DNA of 64,000 nucleotides from Mycolicibacterium brisbanense (GTDB taxonomy: Bacteria > Actinomycetota > Actinomycetes > Mycobacteriales > Mycobacteriaceae): contig NZ_BCSX01000044.1 of the NCBI RefSeq assembly GCF_001570425.1, positions 186,001 through 250,000 of the forward strand, written 5' to 3'. This document shows, piece after piece, positions 42,346 through 50,155 of this stretch. Made by a program: the position numbers and the translations under genes. Numbering within the stretch: the first letter of the stretch is position 1; each line of letters begins with the position of its first letter. The notes beneath the pieces are model-generated. The model saw only the letters and a list, made by a program, of their open reading frames with translations. It made no database searches and was not told the DNA's origin.

Positions 42346-44757
42346 ATGGCAGCGACCAAGAGCGCAAAGGCCACGGCGCCTCACCCGGCCGACACCCACG
42401 ACCTCATCCGCGTGCACGGGGCGCGTGTCAACAACCTCAAGGACATCAGTGTTGAGCTGCCCAAGCGGCGTCTGACGGTGTTCACCGGGGTGTCCGGTTC
42501 GGGGAAGAGTTCGCTGGTGTTCAGCACGATCGCCGCCGAATCCCAGCGGCTGATCAACGAGACCTACAGCTCGTTCGTCCAGGGTTTCATGCCGAACCTG
42601 GCCCGGCCCGAGGTCGATGTGCTCGACGGATTGACCACGGCGATCATCGTCGACCAGCAGCGGATGGGTGCCGACCCACGGTCCACGGTCGGCACGGCCA
42701 CCGACACCGGCGCCCTGCTGCGGATCCTGTTCAGCCGCATCGGCAAACCGTATATCGGTTCACCGCAGGCCTTTTCGTTCAACGTGGCGTCGATCAGCGG
42801 CGCGGGTGCTGTCACCGTCTCCAAGGGCGGCCGCACCACCAAGGAACGCCGCAGCTTCAGCATCACGGGCGGCATGTGCCCGCGGTGCGAGGGCCGCGGA
42901 TCGGTCAGCGATATCGACCTGACCGCGCTGTACGACGACAGCAAGTCGCTCAACGAGAACGCCCTGACCATCCCCGGCTACAGCATGGACGGTTGGTACG
43001 GCCGAATCTACCGGGGCTGCGGATATTTCGACCCCGACAAGCCGATCCGCAAGTTCACCAAGAAGGAACTCGATGCGCTGTTGTACCAGGAGCCGACGCG
43101 CATCAAGGTCGACGGGGTCAACCTGACCTACGCCGGGCTGATACCGCAGATCCAGAAGTCGTTCCTGGCCAAGGACGTCGACGCCATGCAGCCGCACATC
43201 CGCGCGTTCGTCGAGCGGGCCGTGACGTTCGCGGTCTGCCCGGACTGTGACGGCACCAGACTCACCGCGGCGGCCCGGTCGTCGAAGATCAAGGGGCGCA
43301 ACATCGCCGAAGTGTGCGCCATGCAGATCAGTGATCTCGCCGACTGGGTCAAGGACATCAAGGATGCCTCGGTGGCACCGCTGCTGGCGTCACTGAGCCA
43401 CACGCTGAACTCCTTCGTCACGATCGGGTTGGGCTACCTGTCGCTGGACCGCCCGTCGGGCACGCTGTCGGGCGGAGAGGCCCAGCGCACCAAGATGATC
43501 CGTCATCTCGGCTCATCGCTCACCGACGTCACCTACGTGTTCGACGAGCCCACCATCGGGCTGCATCCGCACGACATCGCGCGGATGAACGAGCTGCTGC
43601 TCGCATTGCGGGACAAGGGCAACACCGTGCTGGTCGTCGAACACAAACCCGAGGCCATCGCGATCGCCGATCATGTCGTCGACCTCGGACCCGGTGCCGG
43701 CACCGCGGGCGGCACCGTGTGCTTCGAGGGCACTGTCGAAGAGCTGCGAGCCAGCGACACGGTCACCGGGCGCCACCTCGACGACCGTGCCGCGCTCAAA
43801 CCGGAGGTACGAAAGGCCGACGGCGCACTGGAGATCCGCGGTGCCAACACCCACAATCTGCGCGATGTAGACGTGGACATCCCGCTGGGAGTGCTGGTCG
43901 TGGTCACCGGGGTGGCCGGGTCGGGCAAGAGTTCGTTGATCGACGGATCAGTCGCGGGCCGCGACGGCGTGGTGACGGTCGACCAGGCCCCGATCAGAGG
44001 CTCGCGACGCAGCAACCCGGCCACCTACACGGGCCTGCTCGAGCCCATCCGCAAGGCGTTCGCGAAGGCCAATGGCGTGAAACCCGCACTGTTCAGCGCC
44101 AATTCGGAAGGCGCCTGCCCGTCGTGCAACGGCGCCGGGGTCATCTACACCGACCTCGGGGTGATGGCCACCGTCGAGTCGCCGTGCGAGGTGTGCGAAG
44201 GGCGCCGGTTCGACGCGTCGGTGCTGGAATACACCTTCGGTGGTCGCGACATCAGCGAGGTGCTCGCGATGCCGGTCGCCGAGGCAACCGAGTTCTTCGC
44301 CGACGGTGATGCGAAAGTTCCTGCCGCGCAAAAGATCCTGGAACGGTTGGGCGATGTCGGCCTTGGCTATCTGAGCCTCGGCCAGCCGCTGACCACGCTG
44401 TCCGGTGGTGAGCGGCAACGGCTCAAACTGGCCACCCACATGGGCGAGGCAGGCAATGTGCTCATTCTCGACGAGCCCACCACCGGTCTGCATCTCGCCG
44501 ACGTCGACCAGCTGCTGGCCCTGCTGGACCGGTTGGTCGACGCGGGGCAACGGCCTGATGGCTCCTCGCGTGCGCAGTCGGTGATCGTGATCGAACACCA
44601 CCAGGCCGTCATGGCGCACGCCGACTGGATCATCGATCTGGGCCCGGGCGCGGGCCACGACGGTGGCCAGGTGGTCTTCGAGGGCACCCCGGCCGATCTG
44701 GTCGCATCCCGGGCCACGCTGACCGGGAAACACCTCGCCGATTACGTCGGTACCTGA
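42346..44757 (+). CDS. UvrA-like dual ABC ATPase (UvrA2/DrrC type)
   Basis: An 803-residue protein, shorter than canonical UvrA (about 950). Two ABC domains each have Walker A (GVSGSGKSSL, residues about 48-57, and GVAGSGKSSL) and signature loops (LSGGEAQRTKM and LSGGERQRLKL). Zinc-finger cysteines are present (CPRCEGRG, CPSCNGAG...CEVCEGRR). The shortened insertion domains match the UvrA2/DrrC group linked to resistance to DNA-binding drugs rather than core excision repair. It is third in an AraC-VOC-UvrA operon, which suggests an inducible detoxification unit. Confidence 0.86.
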   Translation: MAATKSAKATAPHPADTHDLIRVHGARVNNLKDISVELPKRRLTVFTGVSGSGKSSLVFSTIAAESQRLINETYSSFVQGFMPNLARPEVDVLDGLTTAIIVDQQRMGADPRSTVGTATDTGALLRILFSRIGKPYIGSPQAFSFNVASISGAGAVTVSKGGRTTKERRSFSITGGMCPRCEGRGSVSDIDLTALYDDSKSLNENALTIPGYSMDGWYGRIYRGCGYFDPDKPIRKFTKKELDALLYQEPTRIKVDGVNLTYAGLIPQIQKSFLAKDVDAMQPHIRAFVERAVTFAVCPDCDGTRLTAAARSSKIKGRNIAEVCAMQISDLADWVKDIKDASVAPLLASLSHTLNSFVTIGLGYLSLDRPSGTLSGGEAQRTKMIRHLGSSLTDVTYVFDEPTIGLHPHDIARMNELLLALRDKGNTVLVVEHKPEAIAIADHVVDLGPGAGTAGGTVCFEGTVEELRASDTVTGRHLDDRAALKPEVRKADGALEIRGANTHNLRDVDVDIPLGVLVVVTGVAGSGKSSLIDGSVAGRDGVVTVDQAPIRGSRRSNPATYTGLLEPIRKAFAKANGVKPALFSANSEGACPSCNGAGVIYTDLGVMATVESPCEVCEGRRFDASVLEYTFGGRDISEVLAMPVAEATEFFADGDAKVPAAQKILERLGDVGLGYLSLGQPLTTLSGGERQRLKLATHMGEAGNVLILDEPTTGLHLADVDQLLALLDRLVDAGQRPDGSSRAQSVIVIEHHQAVMAHADWIIDLGPGAGHDGGQVVFEGTPADLVASRATLTGKHLADYVGT

Positions 44758-44781
44758 CAGTTGTTCGTCCGGCGGCCGATA

Positions 44782-45591
44782 ATGGTCAACATGGCCGCCA
44801 AGGTGTCGGACCTACTGGCAGAACGTCTCAACTCGCTTCGCTATCAACCGACCGCGAAACGAATCCGTGCGTGCATAGGCGGTGAACCGGTCGCCGATAC
44901 CTGCGAGGCGGTGCTGGTGTGGGAACCGCGCCGGGTCGTCCCGACCTACGCGGTGCCCCGCACGGCACTCACCGCCGGGCTGGTCCCAGCAGGCGCCGCG
45001 GGCAATGACGACGAGATTCCCGGATTTCTCGATCCATCCGTCCCGTTCACCACCCACAGTTGCCCGGGCATCACCTATGACGTCATCGCGGGTGAGGAGA
45101 CCGGCGCCGGCGCCGCGTATCAACCCGACGATCCGGAGCTCGCCGATTATGTGATCCTCGACTTCGCCGCGTTCGAGTGGCGCGAGGAGGACGAACCGAT
45201 CGTCGCCCACCCGCGTGACCCGTTCCATCGCATCGACATCCTGCGCAGCAGCAGGCACATCCGCATCGAGCTCGACGGCCGCCTGTTGGCCGAATCCGAC
45301 CATCCCACATTACTTTTCGAGACACTGCTGCCCACGCGATTCTACCTGCCGCGCCATGACGTGACGGCGCCTCTCACCGACAGCAACACCATCAGCTTCT
45401 GCGCGTACAAGGGCCGGGCGAGCTACTACTCGTTGGCGGACGGTCCGGCCGATGTGGCGTGGAGGTACCACGATCCGCTGCAGGACGCCGGGCCGGTACG
45501 CGGCCTGATCTGCTTCTTCGACGAGCGTGTCGACGTCACGCTCGATGGTGTGCCGTGCGATCGCCCGATCACACCGTGGAGCAACCGTTAG
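44782..45591 (+). CDS. two-domain DUF427 protein
   Basis: A 269-residue protein with a C-terminal DUF427 domain (about residues 150-260; RIELDGRLLAESDHPTLLFE, FCAYKGRASYYSL, YHDPLQDAGPVRGLICFF) and a divergent N-terminal half of the same style (VLVWEPRRVVPTYAVP). Start ATG 44782 or 44791; a -10-like GATAAT precedes it. Function of the domain is unknown. A single-domain DUF427 gene is at 27932-28291. Confidence 0.8.
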   Translation: MVNMAAKVSDLLAERLNSLRYQPTAKRIRACIGGEPVADTCEAVLVWEPRRVVPTYAVPRTALTAGLVPAGAAGNDDEIPGFLDPSVPFTTHSCPGITYDVIAGEETGAGAAYQPDDPELADYVILDFAAFEWREEDEPIVAHPRDPFHRIDILRSSRHIRIELDGRLLAESDHPTLLFETLLPTRFYLPRHDVTAPLTDSNTISFCAYKGRASYYSLADGPADVAWRYHDPLQDAGPVRGLICFFDERVDVTLDGVPCDRPITPWSNR

Positions 45592-45641
45592 CGGCTGATC
45601 GGGAAGCTCTGGTTTTGACCTGACGAGTTCTGGCAACATCA

Positions 45642-45675
45642 CCACTGACCAAAGTCATCCGGACATAGTCAGTGG
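45642..45675. promoter_or_regulatory. inverted repeat immediately before the four-gene operon
   Basis: CCACTGAC (45642-45649) and GTCAGTGG (45668-45675) are perfect 8-bp arms around an 18-base spacer, ending at the start of the first gene. It could be an operator or a leader hairpin that masks the ribosome site GGTGGGG. Confidence 0.5.
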
Positions 45676-45684
45676 GTGGGGATC

Positions 45685-47547
45685 ATGATGGGTTCACCGG
45701 AGGTCTCAATCCAGGCAGTTTCGCATTGGGCTGCGGCCGGCACCGAGGGCGGCGGCGCGGCGCTCGATCAGGTGATCGGCATGTCAGCTGCCGCGCTGGT
45801 GGTCAGCGTTGCGTTGCTGTGGGTGGGATATCTACACCGGATGCGACGCATCACGTGGTTGAGCAGCTTCGCAGAACGGCTGGGCCGCAAGTTCCATCGC
45901 CCACCCTGGGTCGCACTGCAGGTCTTCCTGTTCACCGCAACCATCATCTGCGCACTGTTCGGGTTCATCTGGGATGTCAGCCTTCACATCGGCAAGGGCC
46001 GCGATCCCGGCCCCCTGGCGAACCCCGCGCACTACTTCATCCTGGTCGGCCTCTTCCTGCTGTTCATCGCCGGATCGATGGCCATCGTGCTGCCCTACGA
46101 CAAACCAGGGCCTGCCGCGATCAGGATCACGCGCACCTGGTACGCCCCCGTGGGCGGGGTCCTGATGGCACTGTGCGGCCTGTACGCGCTGATCGGCTTC
46201 CCGCTCGACGACATCTGGCATCGCATCTTCGGCCAAGACGTGACTCTTTGGGGCCCAACACATTTGATGCTCATCGGCGGTGCCGGCCTGTCTCTGATCG
46301 CGGTGCTGCTGCTCGAGCACGAGGGCCGGGTGGCCATGGGCCCGGACGTGCCCGAGGACAGCAAGTTCAACAAGTTCCTGTACTTCCTGTCTTTCGGCGG
46401 CCTGTTCATCGGGCTGTCGGTGTTCCAGATCGAGTACGACTTCGGCGTCGAGCAGTTCCGCCTCGTGCTGCAGCCGATGATGATCGCGGGTGCAGCCGCG
46501 CTGGCCGCCGTCGCGGCACGGCTCGTCCTCGGCCCGGGTGCTGCGCTCATCGCCGCCGCATTCGCCGTCGCGCTCCGTGGCGCCGTCGCCTTCATCGTCG
46601 GCCCGATTCTCGGTGCACCGATCAGCTGGTTCGCGCTGTATCTCGGCCCCGCACTGGTGGTCGAACTGCTGGCGCTCACCCCACTTGTCAAGCGGCCCAT
46701 CGTCTTCGGTGCGGTCGGCGGACTGGGCGTGGCCACCGTCGGGCTGTGGCTCGAGTCGTTGTGGATCGGCGCGGTCTACCACTATCCGTGGCCGCGGAGC
46801 ATGTGGGGCGAGGCACTGGCGATGGCGATACCCGTCGCGATCGCGATGGGTATGTGCGGCGCGTTGCTGGCCCTCGTGCTGACGGGGCAACGGCTGCCCC
46901 GGCCCGCGATCGGCATCTCGATCGTCGTCGTCACAGTCCTGGTGCTCGGCGGCGCGGTGGCCAACGGGCTGCGCACGCACGTCCCGGAAAATGCCGGTGC
47001 CACCATCAGTTTGACCGATCTGTCGAACGATGGCGGGCAGCGGATGGTGGCCGCCGACGTGCAGATCGCGCCGCCAGGACTGATCAGCGACGACCCGGAA
47101 TGGGTGTCGATCCTGTCGTGGCAGGGCGGCCTGGCGCACCACCGGGGGCTGGTCGCCGACCGATTGCAGGAGGTCGGCCCCGGGCACTACCGGTCCACCC
47201 AGCCGATTCCGGTCTCCGGCTCGTGGAAGACCCTGCTGCGGGTCCAGGACGGCGCCACGATGAGCGGCATACCGATCTTCCTGCCCGCGGACCCGGGGAT
47301 CGGCGCACCCGAGACAGCCGCGATGCAGTCGACGACGCGTCCGTTCGTCCAGGAGATCACCATCCTGCAGCGCGAACGCAACCTCAACCATCCGAGCTGG
47401 TTGTACAACGTCGCATCGCTGGTGGTCCTGGTCTGCACGTTGGTGCTGATCGCAGGCCTGTCCTGGGGTGCCGGCCGCATCAACGCCAAGGAGTTGGAGG
47501 CAGGCAGCAAGGCCTCCGGTCCCCGACCGGTGCAGCCGCAAACGTGA
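45685..47547 (+). CDS. large polytopic membrane protein, first gene of a four-gene operon
   Basis: A 620-residue protein with about 12-13 membrane helices and a large extracytoplasmic domain near residues 440-560 (PENAGATISLTDLSNDGGQRMVAADVQIAPP). ATG 45685 follows GGTGGGG; GTG 45676 is in frame upstream. His/Asp residues lie in IWDVSLHIGKGRDPGPLANPAHYF and GPTHLML. No named family is recognised. Its stop overlaps the next GTG by four bases. It may bind copper or a cofactor with the cupredoxin-like partner, but this is inference. Confidence 0.72.
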   Translation: MMGSPEVSIQAVSHWAAAGTEGGGAALDQVIGMSAAALVVSVALLWVGYLHRMRRITWLSSFAERLGRKFHRPPWVALQVFLFTATIICALFGFIWDVSLHIGKGRDPGPLANPAHYFILVGLFLLFIAGSMAIVLPYDKPGPAAIRITRTWYAPVGGVLMALCGLYALIGFPLDDIWHRIFGQDVTLWGPTHLMLIGGAGLSLIAVLLLEHEGRVAMGPDVPEDSKFNKFLYFLSFGGLFIGLSVFQIEYDFGVEQFRLVLQPMMIAGAAALAAVAARLVLGPGAALIAAAFAVALRGAVAFIVGPILGAPISWFALYLGPALVVELLALTPLVKRPIVFGAVGGLGVATVGLWLESLWIGAVYHYPWPRSMWGEALAMAIPVAIAMGMCGALLALVLTGQRLPRPAIGISIVVVTVLVLGGAVANGLRTHVPENAGATISLTDLSNDGGQRMVAADVQIAPPGLISDDPEWVSILSWQGGLAHHRGLVADRLQEVGPGHYRSTQPIPVSGSWKTLLRVQDGATMSGIPIFLPADPGIGAPETAAMQSTTRPFVQEITILQRERNLNHPSWLYNVASLVVLVCTLVLIAGLSWGAGRINAKELEAGSKASGPRPVQPQT

Positions 47548-47729
47548 CTCAGACCTATCTGGCCGATCACACGCTGCTGCTGGCGCTGCCCGCCTTCGTG
47601 CCTGCCGTCGTGGTCGTCGGCGTCATCGTCTACATCGCCCGCCGCGACCGCCGCAACCCCGACACCGACGCAGAAGCAGCGGATGAAGATGAAACGCGGG
47701 GCAGTACAGGCGAAGATGATTCACCGTGA
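47544..47729 (+). CDS. single-helix small membrane protein
   Basis: A 61-residue protein. A hydrophobic helix (about residues 8-31) is followed by RRDRRNPD and an acidic tail. GTG 47544 overlaps the upstream stop, and its stop overlaps the next GTG (47726). It is wedged between the large membrane protein and the lipoprotein and is probably an assembly or linker subunit. Easily missed because the same frame can be read as a long extension. Confidence 0.72.
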   Translation: MTQTYLADHTLLLALPAFVPAVVVVGVIVYIARRDRRNPDTDAEAADEDETRGSTGEDDSP

Positions 47730-48163
47730 CCACGCGTACAAGCAGACTGATCGTTCTGGCCGCCGCTGCAGCACTCTTGGCGGCCGGGTGCAGCGGCTCG
47801 GACAAGTCCAAGACCGCCGAAAGCGCCACCTCGACCACGCCGTCGGTGACCACCGTCGCCCCGTCCGACATGACCAACCAGCAGCAGGCACCCAACCGCC
47901 TGGTGATCGACGTGACCATCAAGGGCGGTGAGGTGACACCGACCAACGCGACGCTGCAGAGCAAGGTGAAGGAGCCCATCGTGGTCCGCGTCAACAGCGA
48001 CGCGGCCGACGAACTGCACGTGCACTCGACGCCCGATCACACCTTCAAGATCGAGCCGCGCGCCGGTCAGCAGTTCCAGTTCACCGTCGACGTGCCCGGC
48101 ATCGTCGAGATCGAGCTGCATCACCTCAACCGCACCATCGCCAGCGTGCAAGTGCAGCAGTGA
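47726..48163 (+). CDS. cupredoxin-like lipoprotein
   Basis: A 145-residue protein. The lipobox LLAAGC places Cys at about residue 22, followed by a Ser/Thr-rich linker. The C-terminal half (KGGEVTPTNATLQSKVKEPIVVRVNSDAADELHVHSTPDHTFKIEPRAGQQFQFTVDVPGIVEIELHHL) has the beta-sandwich of EfeO/cupredoxin-like domains. Several His (LHVHSTPDH, ELHHL) could ligate metal. Both ends overlap neighbours by four bases (GTGA). It would sit on the outer face of the membrane beside the two polytopic partners. Confidence 0.82.
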   Translation: MTTRTSRLIVLAAAAALLAAGCSGSDKSKTAESATSTTPSVTTVAPSDMTNQQQAPNRLVIDVTIKGGEVTPTNATLQSKVKEPIVVRVNSDAADELHVHSTPDHTFKIEPRAGQQFQFTVDVPGIVEIELHHLNRTIASVQVQQ

Positions 48164-49458
48164 TCTCAGTCCGAACCGCCATACTGGCCCACGGCCTGGG
48201 CGGTTCGACCGATCTCCCGATCCCCTACACGTATGCGCTCCTCGGCGCCGCGTGGACGCTGACCTTCACGTTCGCCGTCGTCGCGTTCGCCTGGCGCCGG
48301 CCGCGGTTCGACCCGGCCAAGCCGGGCCGGGCCCTGCCGCGCTGGGTCCAGGAGACCGTGGATTCACCGGTCACCCGGTGGGCCGTGCGGCTGATCGCGC
48401 TGGGCTTCGCGGGGTGGGTGGTGATCGCCTCGGCACTCGGCCCGCAGGACGCCAAGAACCCGCTTCCCGGAGTGTTCTACGTGCTGCTCTGGGTGGGCCT
48501 GGTGGCGCTGTCCCTGGCATTCGGGCCGGTGTGGCGGGTGCTCTCACCCGTCCGCACGGTCTACCGCGTCGTCCGCCTTGCGGTCCGCCGGGAACCGTGG
48601 CACTACCCGGAACGGCTGGGCTACTGGCCTGCCGCCGCCGGGCTCTTCGCGTTCGTCTGGCTGGAGCTGGCCAGCCCGGACCCGGCGTCGCTCGGCTCCA
48701 TCCGCTACTGGCTGGTGGCGTACGTGGCGGTGACGTTCGCAGGCGCGATGTGCTGCGGTGAGCCATGGCTGTCCCGGGCCGATCCGTTCGACGTGTACAG
48801 CATGGTGGCGTCGCGGTTGTCCCCGCTCCGGCGGCACGACGGGCGGATCGTCATCGGCAATCCGTTCAACCACCTGCCGACCCTTCCGGTGCGCTCGGGT
48901 GTGATCGCGACGCTCGCGGTGCTGCTGGGCTCGACGGCGTTCGACAGTTTCTCGGCGATGCCGCAGTGGCGCAACTTCGTCGACGCGCACGCCGGCTCCG
49001 CCGCGGAGGCGTCGCTCATCCGCACGGCCGGTCTGCTGGTGTTCGCGACCACGGTGGCCATCACCTTCAGCGCCGCCGCGCGGGCCACCGGCGGCGTGGA
49101 CGCCCAGCGCCGCCGCCAGCTACCCGGCCTGATGGCGCATTCGCTCATCCCGATCGTCATCGGCTATGTGTTCGCGCATTACCTGTCCTACCTCGTCGAG
49201 CGTGGCCAGCAGACCGTGATCCTGCTGCTGAGGCTTGACAACGTCCAGGTGAATTACATTCTGTCGCTTCATCCTTCGGTGCTCGCGAGTCTCAAGGTCG
49301 GGTTCGTGCTCACGGGGCACGTGGCCGGGGTGATCGCGGCGCACGACCGCGCGTTGCAGCTGTTGCCCAAACGCCATCAGCTCACCGGCCAGCTGTCGAT
49401 GATGCTGGTGATGGTCGGCTACACCTTCACCGGGTTGTATCTACTGTTCGGCGGGTGA
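48160..49458 (+). CDS. polytopic membrane protein, fourth gene of the operon
   Basis: A 432-residue protein with about 11 membrane helices. The N-terminus AHGLGGSTDLPIPYTYALLGAAWTLTFTFAVVAFAWRRPRF resembles actinobacterial membrane proteins sometimes annotated as fenitrothion hydrolase FedB-like; that label is from memory and not a function claim. GTG 48160 overlaps the lipoprotein stop. It likely forms a complex with the lipoprotein and the first protein. Substrate unknown. Confidence 0.76.
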   Translation: MISVRTAILAHGLGGSTDLPIPYTYALLGAAWTLTFTFAVVAFAWRRPRFDPAKPGRALPRWVQETVDSPVTRWAVRLIALGFAGWVVIASALGPQDAKNPLPGVFYVLLWVGLVALSLAFGPVWRVLSPVRTVYRVVRLAVRREPWHYPERLGYWPAAAGLFAFVWLELASPDPASLGSIRYWLVAYVAVTFAGAMCCGEPWLSRADPFDVYSMVASRLSPLRRHDGRIVIGNPFNHLPTLPVRSGVIATLAVLLGSTAFDSFSAMPQWRNFVDAHAGSAAEASLIRTAGLLVFATTVAITFSAAARATGGVDAQRRRQLPGLMAHSLIPIVIGYVFAHYLSYLVERGQQTVILLLRLDNVQVNYILSLHPSVLASLKVGFVLTGHVAGVIAAHDRALQLLPKRHQLTGQLSMMLVMVGYTFTGLYLLFGG

Positions 49459-49481
49459 CGGCGCGGCGCACAATGAGCACC

Positions 49482-50033
49482 ATGCGCGCACTCATCGTCG
49501 TCGACGTCCAGAACGACTTCTGTGAAGGCGGCTCACTGGCAGTGGCCGGCGGCGCCGCCGTCGCCCGGGCCGTCACCGAACTGCTCGCAGGCGACCACGG
49601 ATACGACCACGTCGTGGCCACCAAGGATTTCCACATCGACCCGGGCGAGCACTTCTCCGAACACCCCGACTATCAGAAGTCGTGGCCGCGGCACTGTGTG
49701 GCCGAGACGCCGGGCGCGGCGTTTCATCCCGAGTTCGACGCGGGCGCGGTGGAGGCCGTGTTCAAGAAGGGGCACTACTCCGCCGCCTACAGCGGCTTCG
49801 AGGGTGCCGACGATTCCGGCACGACGCTGACGGACTGGCTACGCGCCCGCGATGTGGACACCGTCGACGTGGTGGGCATCGCGACGGATTACTGCGTGGC
49901 GGCGACGGCTGCCGACGCGGTCAAGGCCGGTCTGCGGACCCGCGTGCTCACCGGGCTCACCGCAGGGGTGGCCCCGCAGAGCACCGCCGCGGCCATCGAC
50001 GAATTGCGGTCGGCGGGCGTCGAGGTCAGTTAG
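49482..50033 (+). CDS. pncA: nicotinamidase/pyrazinamidase
   Basis: A 183-residue PncA with start ATG 49482 (MRALIVVDVQNDF). M. tuberculosis key residues are all conserved at the same numbers: Asp8, Lys96 and Cys138 (catalytic triad), and Asp49, His51, His57 and His71 (metal site). It hydrolyses nicotinamide to nicotinic acid in NAD salvage. In M. tuberculosis the enzyme activates pyrazinamide. Position 137 is Tyr instead of His. It lies 23 bases after the four-gene operon and may share its transcript. Confidence 0.96.
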   Translation: MRALIVVDVQNDFCEGGSLAVAGGAAVARAVTELLAGDHGYDHVVATKDFHIDPGEHFSEHPDYQKSWPRHCVAETPGAAFHPEFDAGAVEAVFKKGHYSAAYSGFEGADDSGTTLTDWLRARDVDTVDVVGIATDYCVAATAADAVKAGLRTRVLTGLTAGVAPQSTAAAIDELRSAGVEVS

Positions 50034-50155
50034 CCGCGTTCGGCGACATTCGACCAGGTCAACCGCGGTAAACCCGGTGAATCACCGCCCGCCGGTCGCA
50101 TGGCCTGCGGTCCATCCGATGGTCACGCAGCGCGGCGGACCCGTAAAGTCGGACT

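Noticed and set aside
45685..47729. A single fused 680-residue protein across the first two genes of the operon
   Set aside because: That reading uses a different frame for the first gene with no membrane profile. The real frame stops at 47547 and a GTG start at 47544 opens the small gene.
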